A stretch of 64,000 nucleotides of DNA, from the NCBI GenBank assembly GCA_037127255.1, contig JBANSL010000013.1:64855688-64919687 (forward strand), in the 5' to 3' direction. The position numbers and the translations under genes are program-made. Under the pieces are notes generated by a model. That model was given only the letters and a program-made list of their open reading frames with translations, did no database searches and was not told where the DNA came from. Shown in pieces: positions 21,961 to 33,612 of this stretch (position 1 is the first letter of the stretch; every line of letters begins with the position of its first letter). Source of the DNA: Persicaria tinctoria. Taxonomy: Eukaryota > Streptophyta > Magnoliopsida > Caryophyllales > Polygonaceae.

Positions 21961-23383
21961 TTTACATATGAGATATTTATCTTTCTTTATAAAATAAGAT
22001 AATGTTATGGGTTCCTAATCAATAAAATGTAACATTTAATTATACTACATGCATGATAATATTAATGCACATTATTAAGTAATCAAATATTTAGGTTGTT
22101 TTGGATTTTGGATACTATATGAGATATTTTAGGGGAAATATTAAAGTTGTTTTGTGTTTAGGGTTTAGAATATAATTGGGTTTGGGACGTTTCGGGTGTC
22201 GGATATAATCAAGCTCAGGTGATTTTGGGTTTTGGATATGTTCGATTGGGTGATTTAGGTTTCAAGTTGATTTCGGGTTGATCAATTAAGATATAAATTG
22301 TTGTCGGATTCAAATTACTCGCATATCCTTGCCTAAATTGAACAAGGTTGGTCAGTCTTAGATCCAAACTTTTTTTTTCATGCATCGGCCGGGTTAATTC
22401 GGTGTCGAATCGGTTTTCTAGAATTAAGTTGGGTATTGCCGGCAAACTCTAGCTAGGATTGTATAATGATATGACGTGTCCCATTACAATGGTTTATAAT
22501 CTTGGTAACTTTTATATTGTAATGTTCTCATGTATGGCTCAAACATAGCCCACAACACAAGTGAACTGAGTAGGTGCATGGCCCGAGATCTAGGCACGAA
22601 CCAGACTGAAGTCAAGCTGATCCTACAAGGTCAACCCTTGAACTAGGTTTAGGTTTAGGTTGGAAGGCAGCTGAGTGGGAGTGTTGAGGTTTGGCCGAAA
22701 AATAATGCCAGACGTTCGGCCTCTAGCTTTGGGCTTTGACTTGAGTCCATGGGCATGAAGCTAAAACGAGCTTGGTACTCAACTTGTTGTGTTGAATCGT
22801 TGCATTTGAGTTGGAGCTTGTTTATATCAGCTCGTAACCCTCAGCTTACATTTCAATTGCTTCGCCAAGGTACACCCTAAATCCAGGGAAAGAAGAGAGG
22901 AAGAAGAAGAGAGATCGATGATTACTTAAACCCATTCCACTCAATTACAGCATGTGTCATCGTATTATGCTTAGATATATTTTAGGTATTTTTTTTTAAA
23001 ATTTTCAATTTATATATATCATATAACCTTACCATATGAAAACATATTTTTAGTCAATTTTTTTTTTTCAAATCATTACAAACTCAATTTTTTAATCATT
23101 CAGTTCAATTCAAAACATTGAATTAATATTAATATATAATTTAAATGAAAGGAAAAGTAATTTGAAAGGGGGACATCATCACATTAATTATAGTTTTTTT
23201 ATATAATACATTCTACATTTTCTAATAAACATATTTAATTCAAAACATTGAATTAAAATATAATCTATACCTATATATAAATATTTATATACTATATTAA
23301 ATTAAAAGTATGAGAATATCACATGTTATATTTTCTCTCCTTCATCAAAGCGATTTTCATAAAATTATCTTTGGTTAAATCTT
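21961..23383. other. AT-rich intergenic stretch
   Basis: No gene seen. It contains GGGTTTCGGGTTGA-type degenerate repeats (22150-22440) and long AT-rich blocks (22960-23330). Nothing with defined ends. Confidence 0.5.
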
Positions 23384-23443
23384 TTGAATATTGTTACAAT
23401 GTTTTTTTTTCTTTCCAATAACATCATTTTAAAATATCTACTG

Positions 23444-24160
23444 GGTAACAATGGCCTTCGACATGGATTCTTCCTCACAACAGAGATCCAAGAGTGGATT
23501 ATGCTGAACGTTCAGAAGGAGGATAGATGGGCTGCGATTTTTGTCACCATGCTTTGGCTCACCTGGAAAACTCGGAACGAGTTGGTGTTTCAAGGAAGTG
23601 ACCGGGTTCAGGGGATCGCAGACCGAGTGTGGCAACAAGTGTCATGGTATAGAAGAGCTGCCGAGAGGGATCGTAGAGCCGGAGTACGCAGCGACGAGCA
23701 GGGCAATCAGTCGAGAGTGAGATGGGAACCTCCGGATGATGGATGGTTGAAATTAAACACCGATGGGGTATCGAAAGGAAATCCTGGTATTGCGGGAGGA
23801 GGCGGAGTTATCAGAGATCATAGGGGGGCTTTCATCAAGGGCTTTGCCTTTAAATGGGGGTTCTGTTCGGCAGAGAAAGCTGAGGCTTGGGCTCTATGGA
23901 GAGGAGTGCAAGTAGCTAAGGACATGGGAATCTCTAAGTTGCTGATAGAGATGGACAGTGCCAACATTTGTGCGCAGATTCAAGAGCTGGGTACGCCAGT
24001 GGGGGAGAATGGCCATCTTATAACTCGATGTCGAGCCATGATTAAAAGAGGAGATTGGGAAGTGAAAGTCTGCCATGCTCGTAGACAAGCAAACGTGGTG
24101 GCGGATACCCTTGCAAATTTTGCAGTCACTTTGACTGTTCCTTTTGTTATTTTGACGTAG
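23444..24160 (+). pseudogene. 5'-truncated LINE tail with uninterrupted RNase H domain
   Basis: An open frame ends at 24160. The N-terminal part (EIQEWIMLNV...RWAAIFVTMLWLTWKTRNELVFQG) matches the zinc-knuckle/linker region before RNase H in plant LINE ORF2. Residues from WEPPDDGWLKLNTDGVSKGN through GGGGVIRDHRGAFI, AEAWALWRGVQVAK, LLIEMDSANIC to ARRQANVVADTLANFA form a complete RVT_3 RNase H domain with its catalytic acidic residues (D, E, D, D). RT is absent. The frame upstream of ~23444 has only an unconvincing start. The unbroken reading suggests a fairly recent insertion or, less likely, a retained RNase H-like host gene. Confidence 0.65.
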
Positions 24161-24693
24161 TGCCGGATTGCATCCGTGCTCTTGTACCCCCAGTTAGGGA
24201 ACTAGCTTGATTTCTTTGCTTAATAATACAGGGCCTTGCCCTCCTTTATGATTTTATTCAAAAACCACACAGTTATATGGAGACTATACTAGTTTGAATT
24301 ATAAGGTTTTGAGTTCAAATACCTTATTCATGTCAAAAATAGATTGAGAGGTCAATTCCGAACAACGCTCAATGGATTGATCATTTATAGCAACTCCTTT
24401 CATCATCTGCAGTGTTATCTGTCATATAGTTGTAGAAGAACAAGCAATTAAGTACCAACTGTATTGTAGCTAAAAAAATTCAAATGCTAAACGAAACCAT
24501 ATTTCCTTGCCGAGAAACTGTACACATATGTATGATCAAGCATACTGCATTATACATCTATCCGCTTCCTCCGAAAAAGACGAAGAAGAACGGTACCTTA
24601 ACACTTGAGCACAAGACTCAGCAAGGAGCAAATACCATTTCCTTTATCAAAACTATATATATATGTATGATGTATCCACATCCTTCTTTCTCC
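24161..24693. other. LINE 3' end and MCTP 3' flank
   Basis: After the RNase H stop comes a LINE-like tail (GGGCCTTGCCCTCCTTTATG). The remainder is the 3' flank of the minus-strand MCTP gene. No further gene. Confidence 0.5.
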
Positions 24694-24942
24694 TTAGAGC
24701 ATACAATCTGACTTCGCGGGCAACCTTCGGAAGAAATTCATGGGCGGAGAGGGCAACTTCCCCCTCAGTTTCGGATGCCTCATGACGTAAAACCCAGCAG
24801 CGACTCCGAGCAACTGGAATGGCACTGAGTACACCACAAATGCCGCAACAAGACACATCACCAGGAATATGGATGTGGCCCGAGGATCCCTCCAGCTTAG
24901 CAGCGCCTGCACACGCTCCCCTTGGGCTGCAACGTCCCCCAT
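24694..24942 (-). pseudogene. MCTP: Severed C-terminal 82 codons of the MCTP gene
   Basis: On the minus strand the frame reads MGDVAAQGERVQALLSWRDP, two hydrophobic segments (TSIFLVMCLVAAFVVYSV and PFQLLGVAAGFYVM), then MNFFRRLPAKSDCML and stop. This is the standard end of plant MCTPs, including the final membrane pair of the PRT_C domain. It resumes exactly where the main MCTP frame stops matching the family. The first codons MGD are the hAT target duplication itself (TCCCCCAT on the plus strand). Without the upstream part it is not expected to be functional. Confidence 0.92.
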
Positions 24943-25015
24943 CAGGGGCGGCCCTGGGGTGGTGCGGGCGTACGCGCCCGCCCCACCTTTCGAGCCGCGG
25001 GTACCCTAGGTTTAC

Positions 25016-25047
<32 letters not shown>

Positions 25048-28000
25048 AAGTCAAAACGACGTCGTTTTGGCCAGTGTTTTATTTTTCTCAACAGATACGC
25101 GCTTTTGAGACAGAGAGGAAAGACGCTGAGAGGGAAGGGCGAACGAGCGAAGGGCGAACGAGCGAAGGGCGCTGCCGCTGCCTGACCATCCGCCCCGGCC
25201 GCCTGGACCATTCCGACCGGCGACCAGTGACCACCAGTCGTCCACCGGCCCGGCGCGGCCGCCTGCACTGCACTGCTGTGAGCCTGTGACTGTCGAGTCT
25301 CGACTCAGTCTCGCACTCTCGCACTAGTCTTCGACTCGAAATCGCCAAATCGGTAATTTTGCTCCTATTTTGTTAATTTTAGTTACTTGCCTCTTGAATT
25401 GAGTTGGTGAATTTGATTTCTTTGCAATTGATAGGTTTGAAATGTGAATTGATTTGGAGAATTGGAGAATTGAAATTTTGTTAGGTTTTAGGGTTTGAGA
25501 TTTGAAGTGTGAAAATTGGAGATTTTGATTATTATAAATTGTTTATGTCATTGTTTATGAATGAATTAAGATTAGAGATTTGGAGAATTGAAATTGTTGT
25601 TCTTTGTTTAGGGATTGAGTTTTGTAAGTGATTTGAAGTGTGAAGATTGAATTGGGGCTTTTTTTCATTGTTATTGCTTATGAATTTTGAATAGGGATTC
25701 CGGTATGGATAAATATTTTGCTCGAATCAACAAAATACCAAGTGTTGGATCATCCACCCCTCGCAATGTAGTTGCAAATGTGGATAATTCAACTCCTAGT
25801 CCTTTGATTGATAATGTTGAGGTTGTTGATGGAGATGATGTTGAGGTTGTTGATGGAGATGATGTTGAGTTTGACAATGGAGATGATGTTGTTGATGGTA
25901 GTGAGGAGGCTCCAAGCCGACCAAGTGTGAGAGATGATGCCGATAGTCAAATTCAGAAAAAAATCAGAATTGATAATTTGAATATTCTTAGTGATCCTGC
26001 ATTGCGGAAGCCTTTAATGGAGTATGAACCTTCAATTAGGGATGTTGTAAGGAGAGAGTATGTGACTAAAGGTCCTTGCCAACCTTTATCGCATAACTTT
26101 CCTCGAGATAGGTCAAAAAGAGCTTTTCTGGGAAAGTGGTTCAAGGAATGGATATGGTTAGAGTACAGTGTATCTGCTGATGCCGCCTTTTGTTTTTGGT
26201 GTTATCTTTTCAAAGGGGCGACCAAAGGTAAGAACTTGAATGATGCTTTTGTGAAATCAGGATTTCGTAATTGGAGACATGGTCCTGAGAGGTTTAGAGA
26301 TCATGTCGGTGGAGCTGGTGGTGTCCATAACGAAGCTCGAATATTGTACTTTGATTTCATTAATCAGAAACAATGTGTGGCAAGATGGATGTCTGTTGCA
26401 TCACATTCTGCACAAGTTCATTATCGCACTCGTTTGTCTTTCTCTTTGGATCTTACTAGACAACTCCTTGTACGAGGGCAGGCATTTCGTGGGCATGACG
26501 AGTCGGAAGACTCACTAAATAGAGGCAATTTTTTATCGTGGCATGCTTGGTGTCGTCAAAGAATGCCAGACCTTGCAAAAGCGATGGAGAATGCACCTAT
26601 GAATCTCAAACTCACTAGTCATCGTACTCAAGATGATCTTGTGGCCTCGTGTGGGGCATTGACGAGAAGAGCAATTGTTGCTGATATTGGAGTCAAATTC
26701 TTCTCTCTATTAGTTGATGAGGCTCGTGATAATTCGATTAAAGAGCAAATGGCTATTGTGGTTAGATATGTAAACAACCATGGTGAAGTGATGGAGCGTT
26801 TCTTAGGTGTTGTTCATGTTGTTGACACCAAAGCCGATTCTTTGAAGAGTGCAATTGATTCTTTCTTTGCTAAGTATTCTTTGTCAATCTCTCAGCTCAG
26901 AGGTCAAGGATATGATGGAGCTTCTAACATGCGAGGTGAGCTTGGTGGATTGAAGCGTCTTATATTAGATGAAAATCCATATGCAAGGTATATACATTGT
27001 TTTGCTCACCAACTCCAGTTAGTCGTTGTTGCTGTTTGCAAGGGTAATAGACTTGTGAGTGATTTCTTCACGTTCTTGACCATGATTATTAATATGGCTG
27101 GATCTTCTTGCAAACGAAAAGACCAATTGCGGCAAAAAGCACATGATGAGATGGTGGAGAAGCTAGAAAGAGGTGAAATCTTATCCGGGAGAGGATTGAA
27201 TCAAGAGACCTCTTTGGCTCGACCAGGAACTACACGATGGGGTTCGCACTATATGACTCTTACCCGTCTTCTGCATTTGTGGTCTTCTGTTATTCATGTG
27301 CTTTACAATGTGTATGATGATGGAGGTGATATCAATGGTCGTGGTGGTGCCTTTGGCTTGATTGAGAAGATGAACACATATCAGTTCGTTTTTATTGCTC
27401 ACTTAATGCAGATCGTACTCAGGATCACAAATTCGTTATCACAATTCTTGCAAAAGAAGGATCAGAATATTCTGGAAGCTGTTAATCTTGTTCGAACTTG
27501 TAAAAGACAGATTCAGCAAGTGAGGGACAATGGATGGGATGACTTGGTAATTGATGTCAACAATTTCTGTGAAAGGAATAAGATTGTCATTGTCAACATG
27601 GAGGATGATGTTGTAGGCCAATTCCATTGTAGACGTCCTCCCATTACATACTACCACCACTTCCGTGTCGACATATTCTGTGAGGTAATTTATTATTTCT
27701 ATGCAATTGTAAACCACTACTACTAATTTTATATCATTTCTAGCTACTAATTTTATTTCTATGCAACTGTAAATTGTAGGTTATTGATAAACTTAGTCAA
27801 GAGATGGAGAACCGTTTCAGTGAGACAAACACCGAACTACTTACATGTATAGGGTGTCTTGATCCTAGGAATTCGTTCTCCAATTTCAGTATCTCAAAGG
27901 CGCTCCAAGTTGCAAAATTATATCCACGAGACTTCACTGAATTGGAGCTAATTCAGCTTCAAGATCAACTTGATACGTGGATTGTTCACATGAGGGAAGG

Positions 28001-28508
28001 AAACAACTTTTCGGGGTTAGAAGATATTGGAGATATCACTAAACAGATGGTTAAGGTAGGAATTCATAGTGTTTTTCCTTTGGTTTATCGGCTTTTGGAG
28101 TTGGTTTTGGTGTTACCGGTTGCGACTGCTTCTGTTGAAAGAGTATTTTCTGCGATGAATATCGTCAAGTCAGATTTGCGTAACAAGATGTCAGATGATC
28201 ACCTCTCTGACAATCTTGTGTGTTACGTTGAGAAAGATATCTTCAGCAGCATCGACAATGAACCTATTTTGGAGCATTATCAAGCCATGAGAACCCGCAG
28301 GGTGGATTTACTTCCTTCGTCATGAAATTGAACTTATATTATGTATTGTTAAATCTTCAATATGTATTCACCTTAAATGGTTTTGTTGAACATTTGGATT
28401 TATTTGTAGACTTGTAACATTGAATGTTATTTTGTTAACTAATTGACGATGCAACACTTTAGCTTGGAATTCCGCCCCACCTTTCGGGAAGTTCTGCGGC
28501 CGCCACTG
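24943..28508 (+). mobile_element. Complete autonomous-looking hAT (Tip100-like) transposon inside MCTP
   Basis: Left end CAGGGGCGGCCCTGGGGT, right end (reverse complement) CAGTGGCGGCC. These are Tip100-type hAT termini. A perfect 8-bp target duplication TCCCCCAT lies at 24935-24942 and 28509-28516. A GC-rich hairpin (GCGGGCG/CGCCCGC) sits in the left TIR at about 24965-24985, followed by a run of A at 25017-25043. The element carries one two-exon transposase gene with no frame break. Intact TSDs, an uninterrupted transposase and unbroken host flanks indicate a young, possibly active copy. Confidence 0.95.
25705..28325 (+). CDS. hAT transposase (TTF-type zinc finger, DUF4371, hAT dimerisation)
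   Basis: Exon 1 is 25705-27684 and exon 2 is 27780-28325, phase 0, joined across a GT/AG intron of 95 bp: 841 residues. The ATG at 25705 starts MDKYFARINK. An acidic low-complexity N-terminus (VEVVDGDD repeats) is followed by a TTF-type zinc finger (KGPCQPLSHNFPRDRSKRAF...FCFWCYLF, ~125-175) and a DUF4371/RNase H-like core containing LLVDEARD and GQGYDGASNM, whose aspartates are likely catalytic. The C-terminus LPVATASVERVFSAMNIVKS with LVCYVEKDIF is the hAT dimerisation domain. It is the TTF/ZMYM-like transposase of Tip100-group hATs and would cut and rejoin DNA at the CAGGGGCGG ends. No inactivating change seen. Confidence 0.9.
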
Positions 28509-31273
28509 TCCCCCATCACCGACTGGATCCTAGACCCGATGCTCCTCAGCCTATCGTACCTCATTCGAACAACTTCCGACCCTTTTCCTGTAGGGAAAGT
28601 GTCAAACTCCTCGTCGAGTTCTTCAGCAGACGATGTGTCTGCGCAAGACATCTTCATGTCCATGTGGGGCGGGTGCTTGGGCCTGTACCGGTAGTTCCAA
28701 AGGCCAATCAAGAACATGTAGAGGAACGCGGTTGGGAGGATTAACTCCGGGAAGCACACCAGCATCAGGTAGAGGAGGTGGACCAACACGGTTGTGATCG
28801 GATTCTTCCATGCACAGATCTCTCCGAACCATTTTGTGACCGCGATCAGCCCCTGGAAGATCTGGACTATACGGTAGAAGTTGGCCTTGCTCCTCCTCAT
28901 GCTCCACAAATGCGTGTCCACATCGCACATGTACTCGACCACCACCCTCTGGAGAGGGGGCTCTGCTCGACTCAGCCTTGTCGCGACTATGTTTGTAGCG
29001 TGTGATCGGAGGGTATTGGTCTGCATAATGCTCAAGGGCTTTGAGTAGTGCATCTTCGGCAATAGAGGCTTTGCGTACAAGTGCATTAGGTTCACCGTTG
29101 AGGTGCAGGAGAACCTCAAGGCTAGGTGGAGCTGGCCCATCTTCTTGATGCCGGAAGGGTGCAGGACGAGTAACGGGTAGTATAGGGTGTAGACGCGTCC
29201 AGCCTCGAGGGTGGAGATTCGGATCCTGATCTTCCCGACCTTGGTGTCAGTGTTGTTTCCGCCAATGAGTCCGTTGTCAAAGACGCAGATGGAGAGGACG
29301 GTTGATGGATCAAACACCTCCCAGTGGTATTGCTCGTTGAACTTGGGGTTCAAGCTGTCGATTATGGTCCTTGTTCGGATCCATTTCTGGGCGTACTTGG
29401 CCACACAGAAGGTGTCAGCTGTGCCTCTCCCATCCCTCGTCTTCATAGGATGTAGTCCATCCGCATCTAGTATACCGAGCTCCAAGATTCCTACTGATGG
29501 TTTCCAGAGCTGCCTCAAGCTGGGCCTTAGATCGCTGCTGTAGTAAGTGGATTCGTCGAATACATGGTACCCTCCATCAAGGCTGATTCGGAGATGCAAT
29601 CTGCTGGCAAACTTGTCCTTCTTGACATCCTCCATCCCATCAGATGACGGCTTTTGCAGCATGTACCACTGGCTTGGGAAGCCCTTGTCATCTGCGCGCT
29701 TTCGGACACTGTTTAAAGGCACTATGAGCTTGGAAATTGTCTCTTCCGTGTTAGGTCCTACCCGGTCCTCAATAGATAGCAGCAAGTGCTCTTCAAAGGG
29801 CTCAGCAGCAACAAACATCATGTCCTCGTTCCACAATGCGGTCCCTGTCCTGGATTGCAACGGCTTTGTCTTTTGAACTTGGCTCCCAAGCCGCACCTTG
29901 ACATAAACATCTGGATGCCGGCTCTTGTCGGATGGGATCAGATCCTGCGCCTCAATCACATTCACGCGCAGATACCATAGCCTAGGCGAGTGGTAGACTT
30001 TGGAGCGCGTATGTATGGAGGATAAGGGAACATTATCAGGACCAAATGAATCCGAATGGTGAGCTTCAGAGAAGGCCTCATCAGCTTGAGTCCCAATCCA
30101 GACAGCTAGCATGACCTCACCCTTACTGTTCTTCTCCCCTTTCTTGTCCTCAAGACGGTACCATTGGGGAGCCAAGGGACTATCTGGAGGTACTCGCAAT
30201 GGAATCTCACTGAGGTCGAACCTAACAAGCCCAACAAAGTCATCCTTGACAAGATCCTTGTCCTTGAGATAGACCTCCACGAAATGAGACTGAACCCGGT
30301 CCCTTGCAAAGGCAAACACCTCATTCCATTCAGGGTTGGAGTTCTTCACAAAGTGCCTTGTCTTGCCCTTATAATTCCCGACTCTCACCTCCACATACGG
30401 GTCAAGGCTACCGGTAACATCCATGGTTGGAAGATCTCGCGCTTTCACAACTCGTATGTACAAGAAGTGCATCTTTTCAACCAGGTCATAAGTGCTGAAT
30501 GGCTTATTATATCCAGCACCAATAACCCGACCACCAACAACCCGGCCACCTCCAAGGACAGGGCTTGTCTCCCTGATCGAGTAGTCAACCGACTGGCCTG
30601 CTGGACCTCCGCTCATCTGAACAAATCTCGGGGCCTGACTACCCTCAGCCTTAGCAGCTGCAGAGAAAAACTCCTGCTGTGGAGGAGGCTGCATTTGTTG
30701 TGGCTGAGAGGAGTTTGTCTCTTTCGGTAGGTGCCGAAATATGTTCCTTGAATTCCTCACTTTGTCCTTCCTTGAGGGCTGATAATCCACATTTCCATTT
30801 TCCTGGTAAGTATTCTGATCCATGGGAGCTGAGAAAAGGTCCACATCCGGCAGTGGATTCGACACACGAATGGAAGGATCATTGGTGAGGAAGACTTTGA
30901 GGCTGAGCTCTCCCTTAACTCGGGAGAAGATCTTCCTTTTCTCCAAGGGGTATGCAAACTCCAATGCTTCACCGTAAGGAACAAACGAAGTGCCTGAGAC
31001 ATGGACTTTGCCAAGGAAGTGATTGGACTGGCTTTCCTTGTTGTAGCAGAAGACCGAGGCCTCAAGAGTCAGCTCGGTTAGCCTGCTTGGGTCGGCGATG
31101 TGGAAGTAAAACATCTCGTGCCAAACAGGATGGAGATCTTTCTCCTTTATGGTGGTGTGGAACTTCTGTCCATCAAATCGTAGCTCAACATACGAGTTGG
31201 ATGATCCTTGCCCGTCTTTGGGTAATAGGTCATGGGCGCTTATCACCTCAACTCCAAGCTTAAGATTGTTCAT
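28439..31273 (-). CDS. MCTP: MCTP (multiple C2 domain and transmembrane protein), 3' end disrupted by hAT
   Basis: The ATG at 31273 starts MNNLKLGVEVISAHDLLPKD. Native codons run to about 28509 (~920 residues). The frame then reads 25 foreign residues from the transposon end before a stop at 28439. C2 domains: ~1-115, ~300-420 (MHFLYIRVVKARDLPTMDVT), ~465-590 (WYLRVNVIEAQDLIPSD) and ~630-760 (VGILELGILDADGLHPMK). The PRT_C membrane domain begins with WFGEICAWKNPITTVLVHLL and PTAFLYMFLIGLWNYR. MCTPs (FTIP1, QUIRKY, NTRB) tether ER to plasma membrane at plasmodesmata and traffic proteins between cells; the N-terminus resembles Arabidopsis MCTP7. Pre-insertion length would be ~1001 residues. The truncated product keeps the first membrane helices but loses the last pair. 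Confidence 0.93.
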   Translation of the reverse strand: MNNLKLGVEVISAHDLLPKDGQGSSNSYVELRFDGQKFHTTIKEKDLHPVWHEMFYFHIADPSRLTELTLEASVFCYNKESQSNHFLGKVHVSGTSFVPYGEALEFAYPLEKRKIFSRVKGELSLKVFLTNDPSIRVSNPLPDVDLFSAPMDQNTYQENGNVDYQPSRKDKVRNSRNIFRHLPKETNSSQPQQMQPPPQQEFFSAAAKAEGSQAPRFVQMSGGPAGQSVDYSIRETSPVLGGGRVVGGRVIGAGYNKPFSTYDLVEKMHFLYIRVVKARDLPTMDVTGSLDPYVEVRVGNYKGKTRHFVKNSNPEWNEVFAFARDRVQSHFVEVYLKDKDLVKDDFVGLVRFDLSEIPLRVPPDSPLAPQWYRLEDKKGEKNSKGEVMLAVWIGTQADEAFSEAHHSDSFGPDNVPLSSIHTRSKVYHSPRLWYLRVNVIEAQDLIPSDKSRHPDVYVKVRLGSQVQKTKPLQSRTGTALWNEDMMFVAAEPFEEHLLLSIEDRVGPNTEETISKLIVPLNSVRKRADDKGFPSQWYMLQKPSSDGMEDVKKDKFASRLHLRISLDGGYHVFDESTYYSSDLRPSLRQLWKPSVGILELGILDADGLHPMKTRDGRGTADTFCVAKYAQKWIRTRTIIDSLNPKFNEQYHWEVFDPSTVLSICVFDNGLIGGNNTDTKVGKIRIRISTLEAGRVYTLYYPLLVLHPSGIKKMGQLHLALRFSCTSTVNLMHLYAKPLLPKMHYSKPLSIMQTNTLRSHATNIVATRLSRAEPPLQRVVVEYMCDVDTHLWSMRRSKANFYRIVQIFQGLIAVTKWFGEICAWKNPITTVLVHLLYLMLVCFPELILPTAFLYMFLIGLWNYRYRPKHPPHMDMKMSCADTSSAEELDEEFDTFPTGKGSEVVRMRYDRLRSIGSRIQSVMGDSGGRRTSRKVGRNSKLKCCIVN

Positions 31274-31356
31274 CTTAATGATAATGCTATTTCTGTTTTC
31301 CCTATATGATAGCAGAAACTGAAGGTTTTTCGTGGAATCGAAACTTAGCAAAACTC

Positions 31357-32157
31357 CTGAAATTGAAAAGGAAAATAAATATAAACTGAACAAGTCAGTG
31401 CCAATCCTGAAATGAAACAACTATCAAAAACAGCTAATAAAGCAAAACAGTAAATCAGAGCCAAACACTTATCGAACTTCCTAGCAGAACAATTGATCAT
31501 ACACCTCCGAAATTGAACTTTCAGAACAAGTAATTGAAGCATCTGATAACTGATTTAGTATAGATTGATTCGGGTAACTGTGAAAGTGAAGTATTAGAGA
31601 CCAAATTTTGTTCTTCTCCGGACAGTTATGTGTATGATGAATTTCAGCAAACACAGATAAAATACCATGAAATACCAATCAGATACGCCATGCTAGTTGA
31701 TGTTTCTTTGTTTAAAACTACCTAATTGGAGAGGCAAACCAGTCAATTAAGATGAAGAGCTCAAAATTAAGCCATCAATTAACCCAAAATCAGGCAGAAT
31801 TTGCTAATAACTTGACTAAGACCTAAAAATGGGGGGCCAAAACTCAAAAGTGAAGGTGCGTAAAGGGGAAAAAGGTAAAAACAGAGATACTCTTCAATTG
31901 AATATGAGAATCTACCTAAAGAGCGAAACAGAGAATAAATAGAACAAAGGAAGCAAATTCTAACAAGATTCTAAACAAATACATCATCATGGAAGCAGCG
32001 AATATGCAGAAAGTGAAATAATGAATCTGGTGAATTGCTGAAACAGAAAAGAAAGAGAAAGAGACCAGATAGAGAAATAGCCAATTGAAATCATCCGATC
32101 AAAATCAAACCGATATATCCAAAAAAAAAAAAAAAAAGAGGAAGAAAAATTCAGACC
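31357..32157 (-). other. Likely 5' UTR intron of MCTP
   Basis: On the minus strand, donor CAG|GTCTGA at ~32158 and acceptor TTTCAATTTCAG at ~31357 frame a non-coding AT-rich intron upstream of the ATG. The open frame above 31273 has no in-frame ATG start and lies across this acceptor, so it is leader, not protein. Inferred from consensus only. Confidence 0.5.
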
Positions 32158-32396
32158 TGCTGGTTGGGGTTACTGGTTAGCGAACGACAGGTTTGAAAGA
32201 GAGGATAGTTGGTGTAAGATGTGTGGATTTTAATGACAGACGAAGAAGAAAGCAATAAAAAGAGGAAAAACGCATCTCCCACGAAACTTCTAATTCAACC
32301 ACAGGAAGAAGAAGAACAAGAAAGGAGACTGTCATCTCCAACGACTTGCCTTTGTCCTGAGTTGAGTTGAGATAGGGAGAGGGAATTTCATGCTCA

Positions 32397-32404
32397 TTTT
32401 TATA
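32397..32404 (-). promoter_or_regulatory. TATA box of MCTP
   Basis: TATAAAAA on the minus strand, about 240 bp upstream of the proposed leader-exon donor site. Confidence 0.45.
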
Positions 32405-32409
32405 TTTCA

Positions 32410-33612
32410 TTTCCTGTATTTTATATTTTTGCTTGACTTTTATAATTGGAAAAAAATACTTTCTTATGTAATTAATTCAAATAGCACATGTACAGACAAG
32501 GATACGTTCCGTGGTTTTTTAGTTAGATAAATTGAGTTTAATATAAAATTGAAAGAGTATGTATTTTTCAAATAAATAAAAGTTTGTGATTTATGCGCAT
32601 CAAATATAATTGTCTGTTTGAGCAGGTTTAAAACTTATTGAATTTATTACGAGAATAAACCTAAAAAAAAATGTATGAATAATTTTCGAAGGACATACAG
32701 TAGTTAATAGTCTAAATATTGTTAACTGGAGTAGATATTTCATAGTACTGGAGTATTTGTTAGGGATTTGAAACCGATGGCGAGAAAATCACGTCAAAAA
32801 TATGCACCGCCTCTGCCCGCGTTCGTTTGCTCTTTTTTTTTTAAAAAAAAAAATGAATTGAGTAATAAATGTGACGCGTCCTTCACAAAATGCCATGTGT
32901 TCTCTTCTCATTGGTCTGATGGATAACGTGTGAGTAGTGACTTATGTATGGTGATGTGGCATCTATGCAGTATGTATGGAGTAGATGGAGCATGTGCAAC
33001 GATAAGAGAACCTTTTTTTTTTTTAAATTTTTATCCATTTATCATTATTTGATATTTTATTTATTTATTTATAAAATAATTTTGTACTTTTCTTACATCT
33101 TCTTAAGCGGTGAGGATCATCTAGTCCGTAATCGCGGTCCCCTTTATAGTCCACCTCATCTTATTGGTTGAAAACAAGTATACAACTACCCCATTTATTA
33201 GGAAAAATAATAAAATAACTCGACATATCAAATCAAGCGATACAGACCACAATATTGGACCACAATTGAGGACTAGAGGATCTCCACCGCTTCTTAAGAG
33301 GTTTACCTTACAATCATGTGTTAACCTTGTTCCATTACTTTTTCCATCTCATTAGTTTTATTTATAAATAAAATTAAAAAGTGCTTGATATTAATTTTTT
33401 TTTATTACATTAGATGAAAAATAAAAAAAATAACATTATATTATGAGCAAATAACAAAAATAATTACATTAGTGTATGAGAATGGAATATGAAAAAGAAG
33501 TGCAAACAATATAATAGGTCAAGATGAGTATATATAGGAAAAAATTATACTTAAATTGTGGAGAAAAATAAAATAAAGTTAATGGTATAATTATTATTTG
33601 AAAATAATAATA
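32410..33612. other. AT-rich intergenic stretch
   Basis: No gene. The sequence is AT-rich with T and A runs and no recognisable element ends. Confidence 0.5.

Noticed and set aside
27685..27726. Read-through of the transposase past 27684
   Set aside because: A GT donor, an AG acceptor at 27779 and restored homology show an intron.
31274..31420. N-terminal extension of MCTP upstream of the ATG
   Set aside because: It has no ATG, does not resemble MCTP N-termini, and crosses a good splice acceptor.
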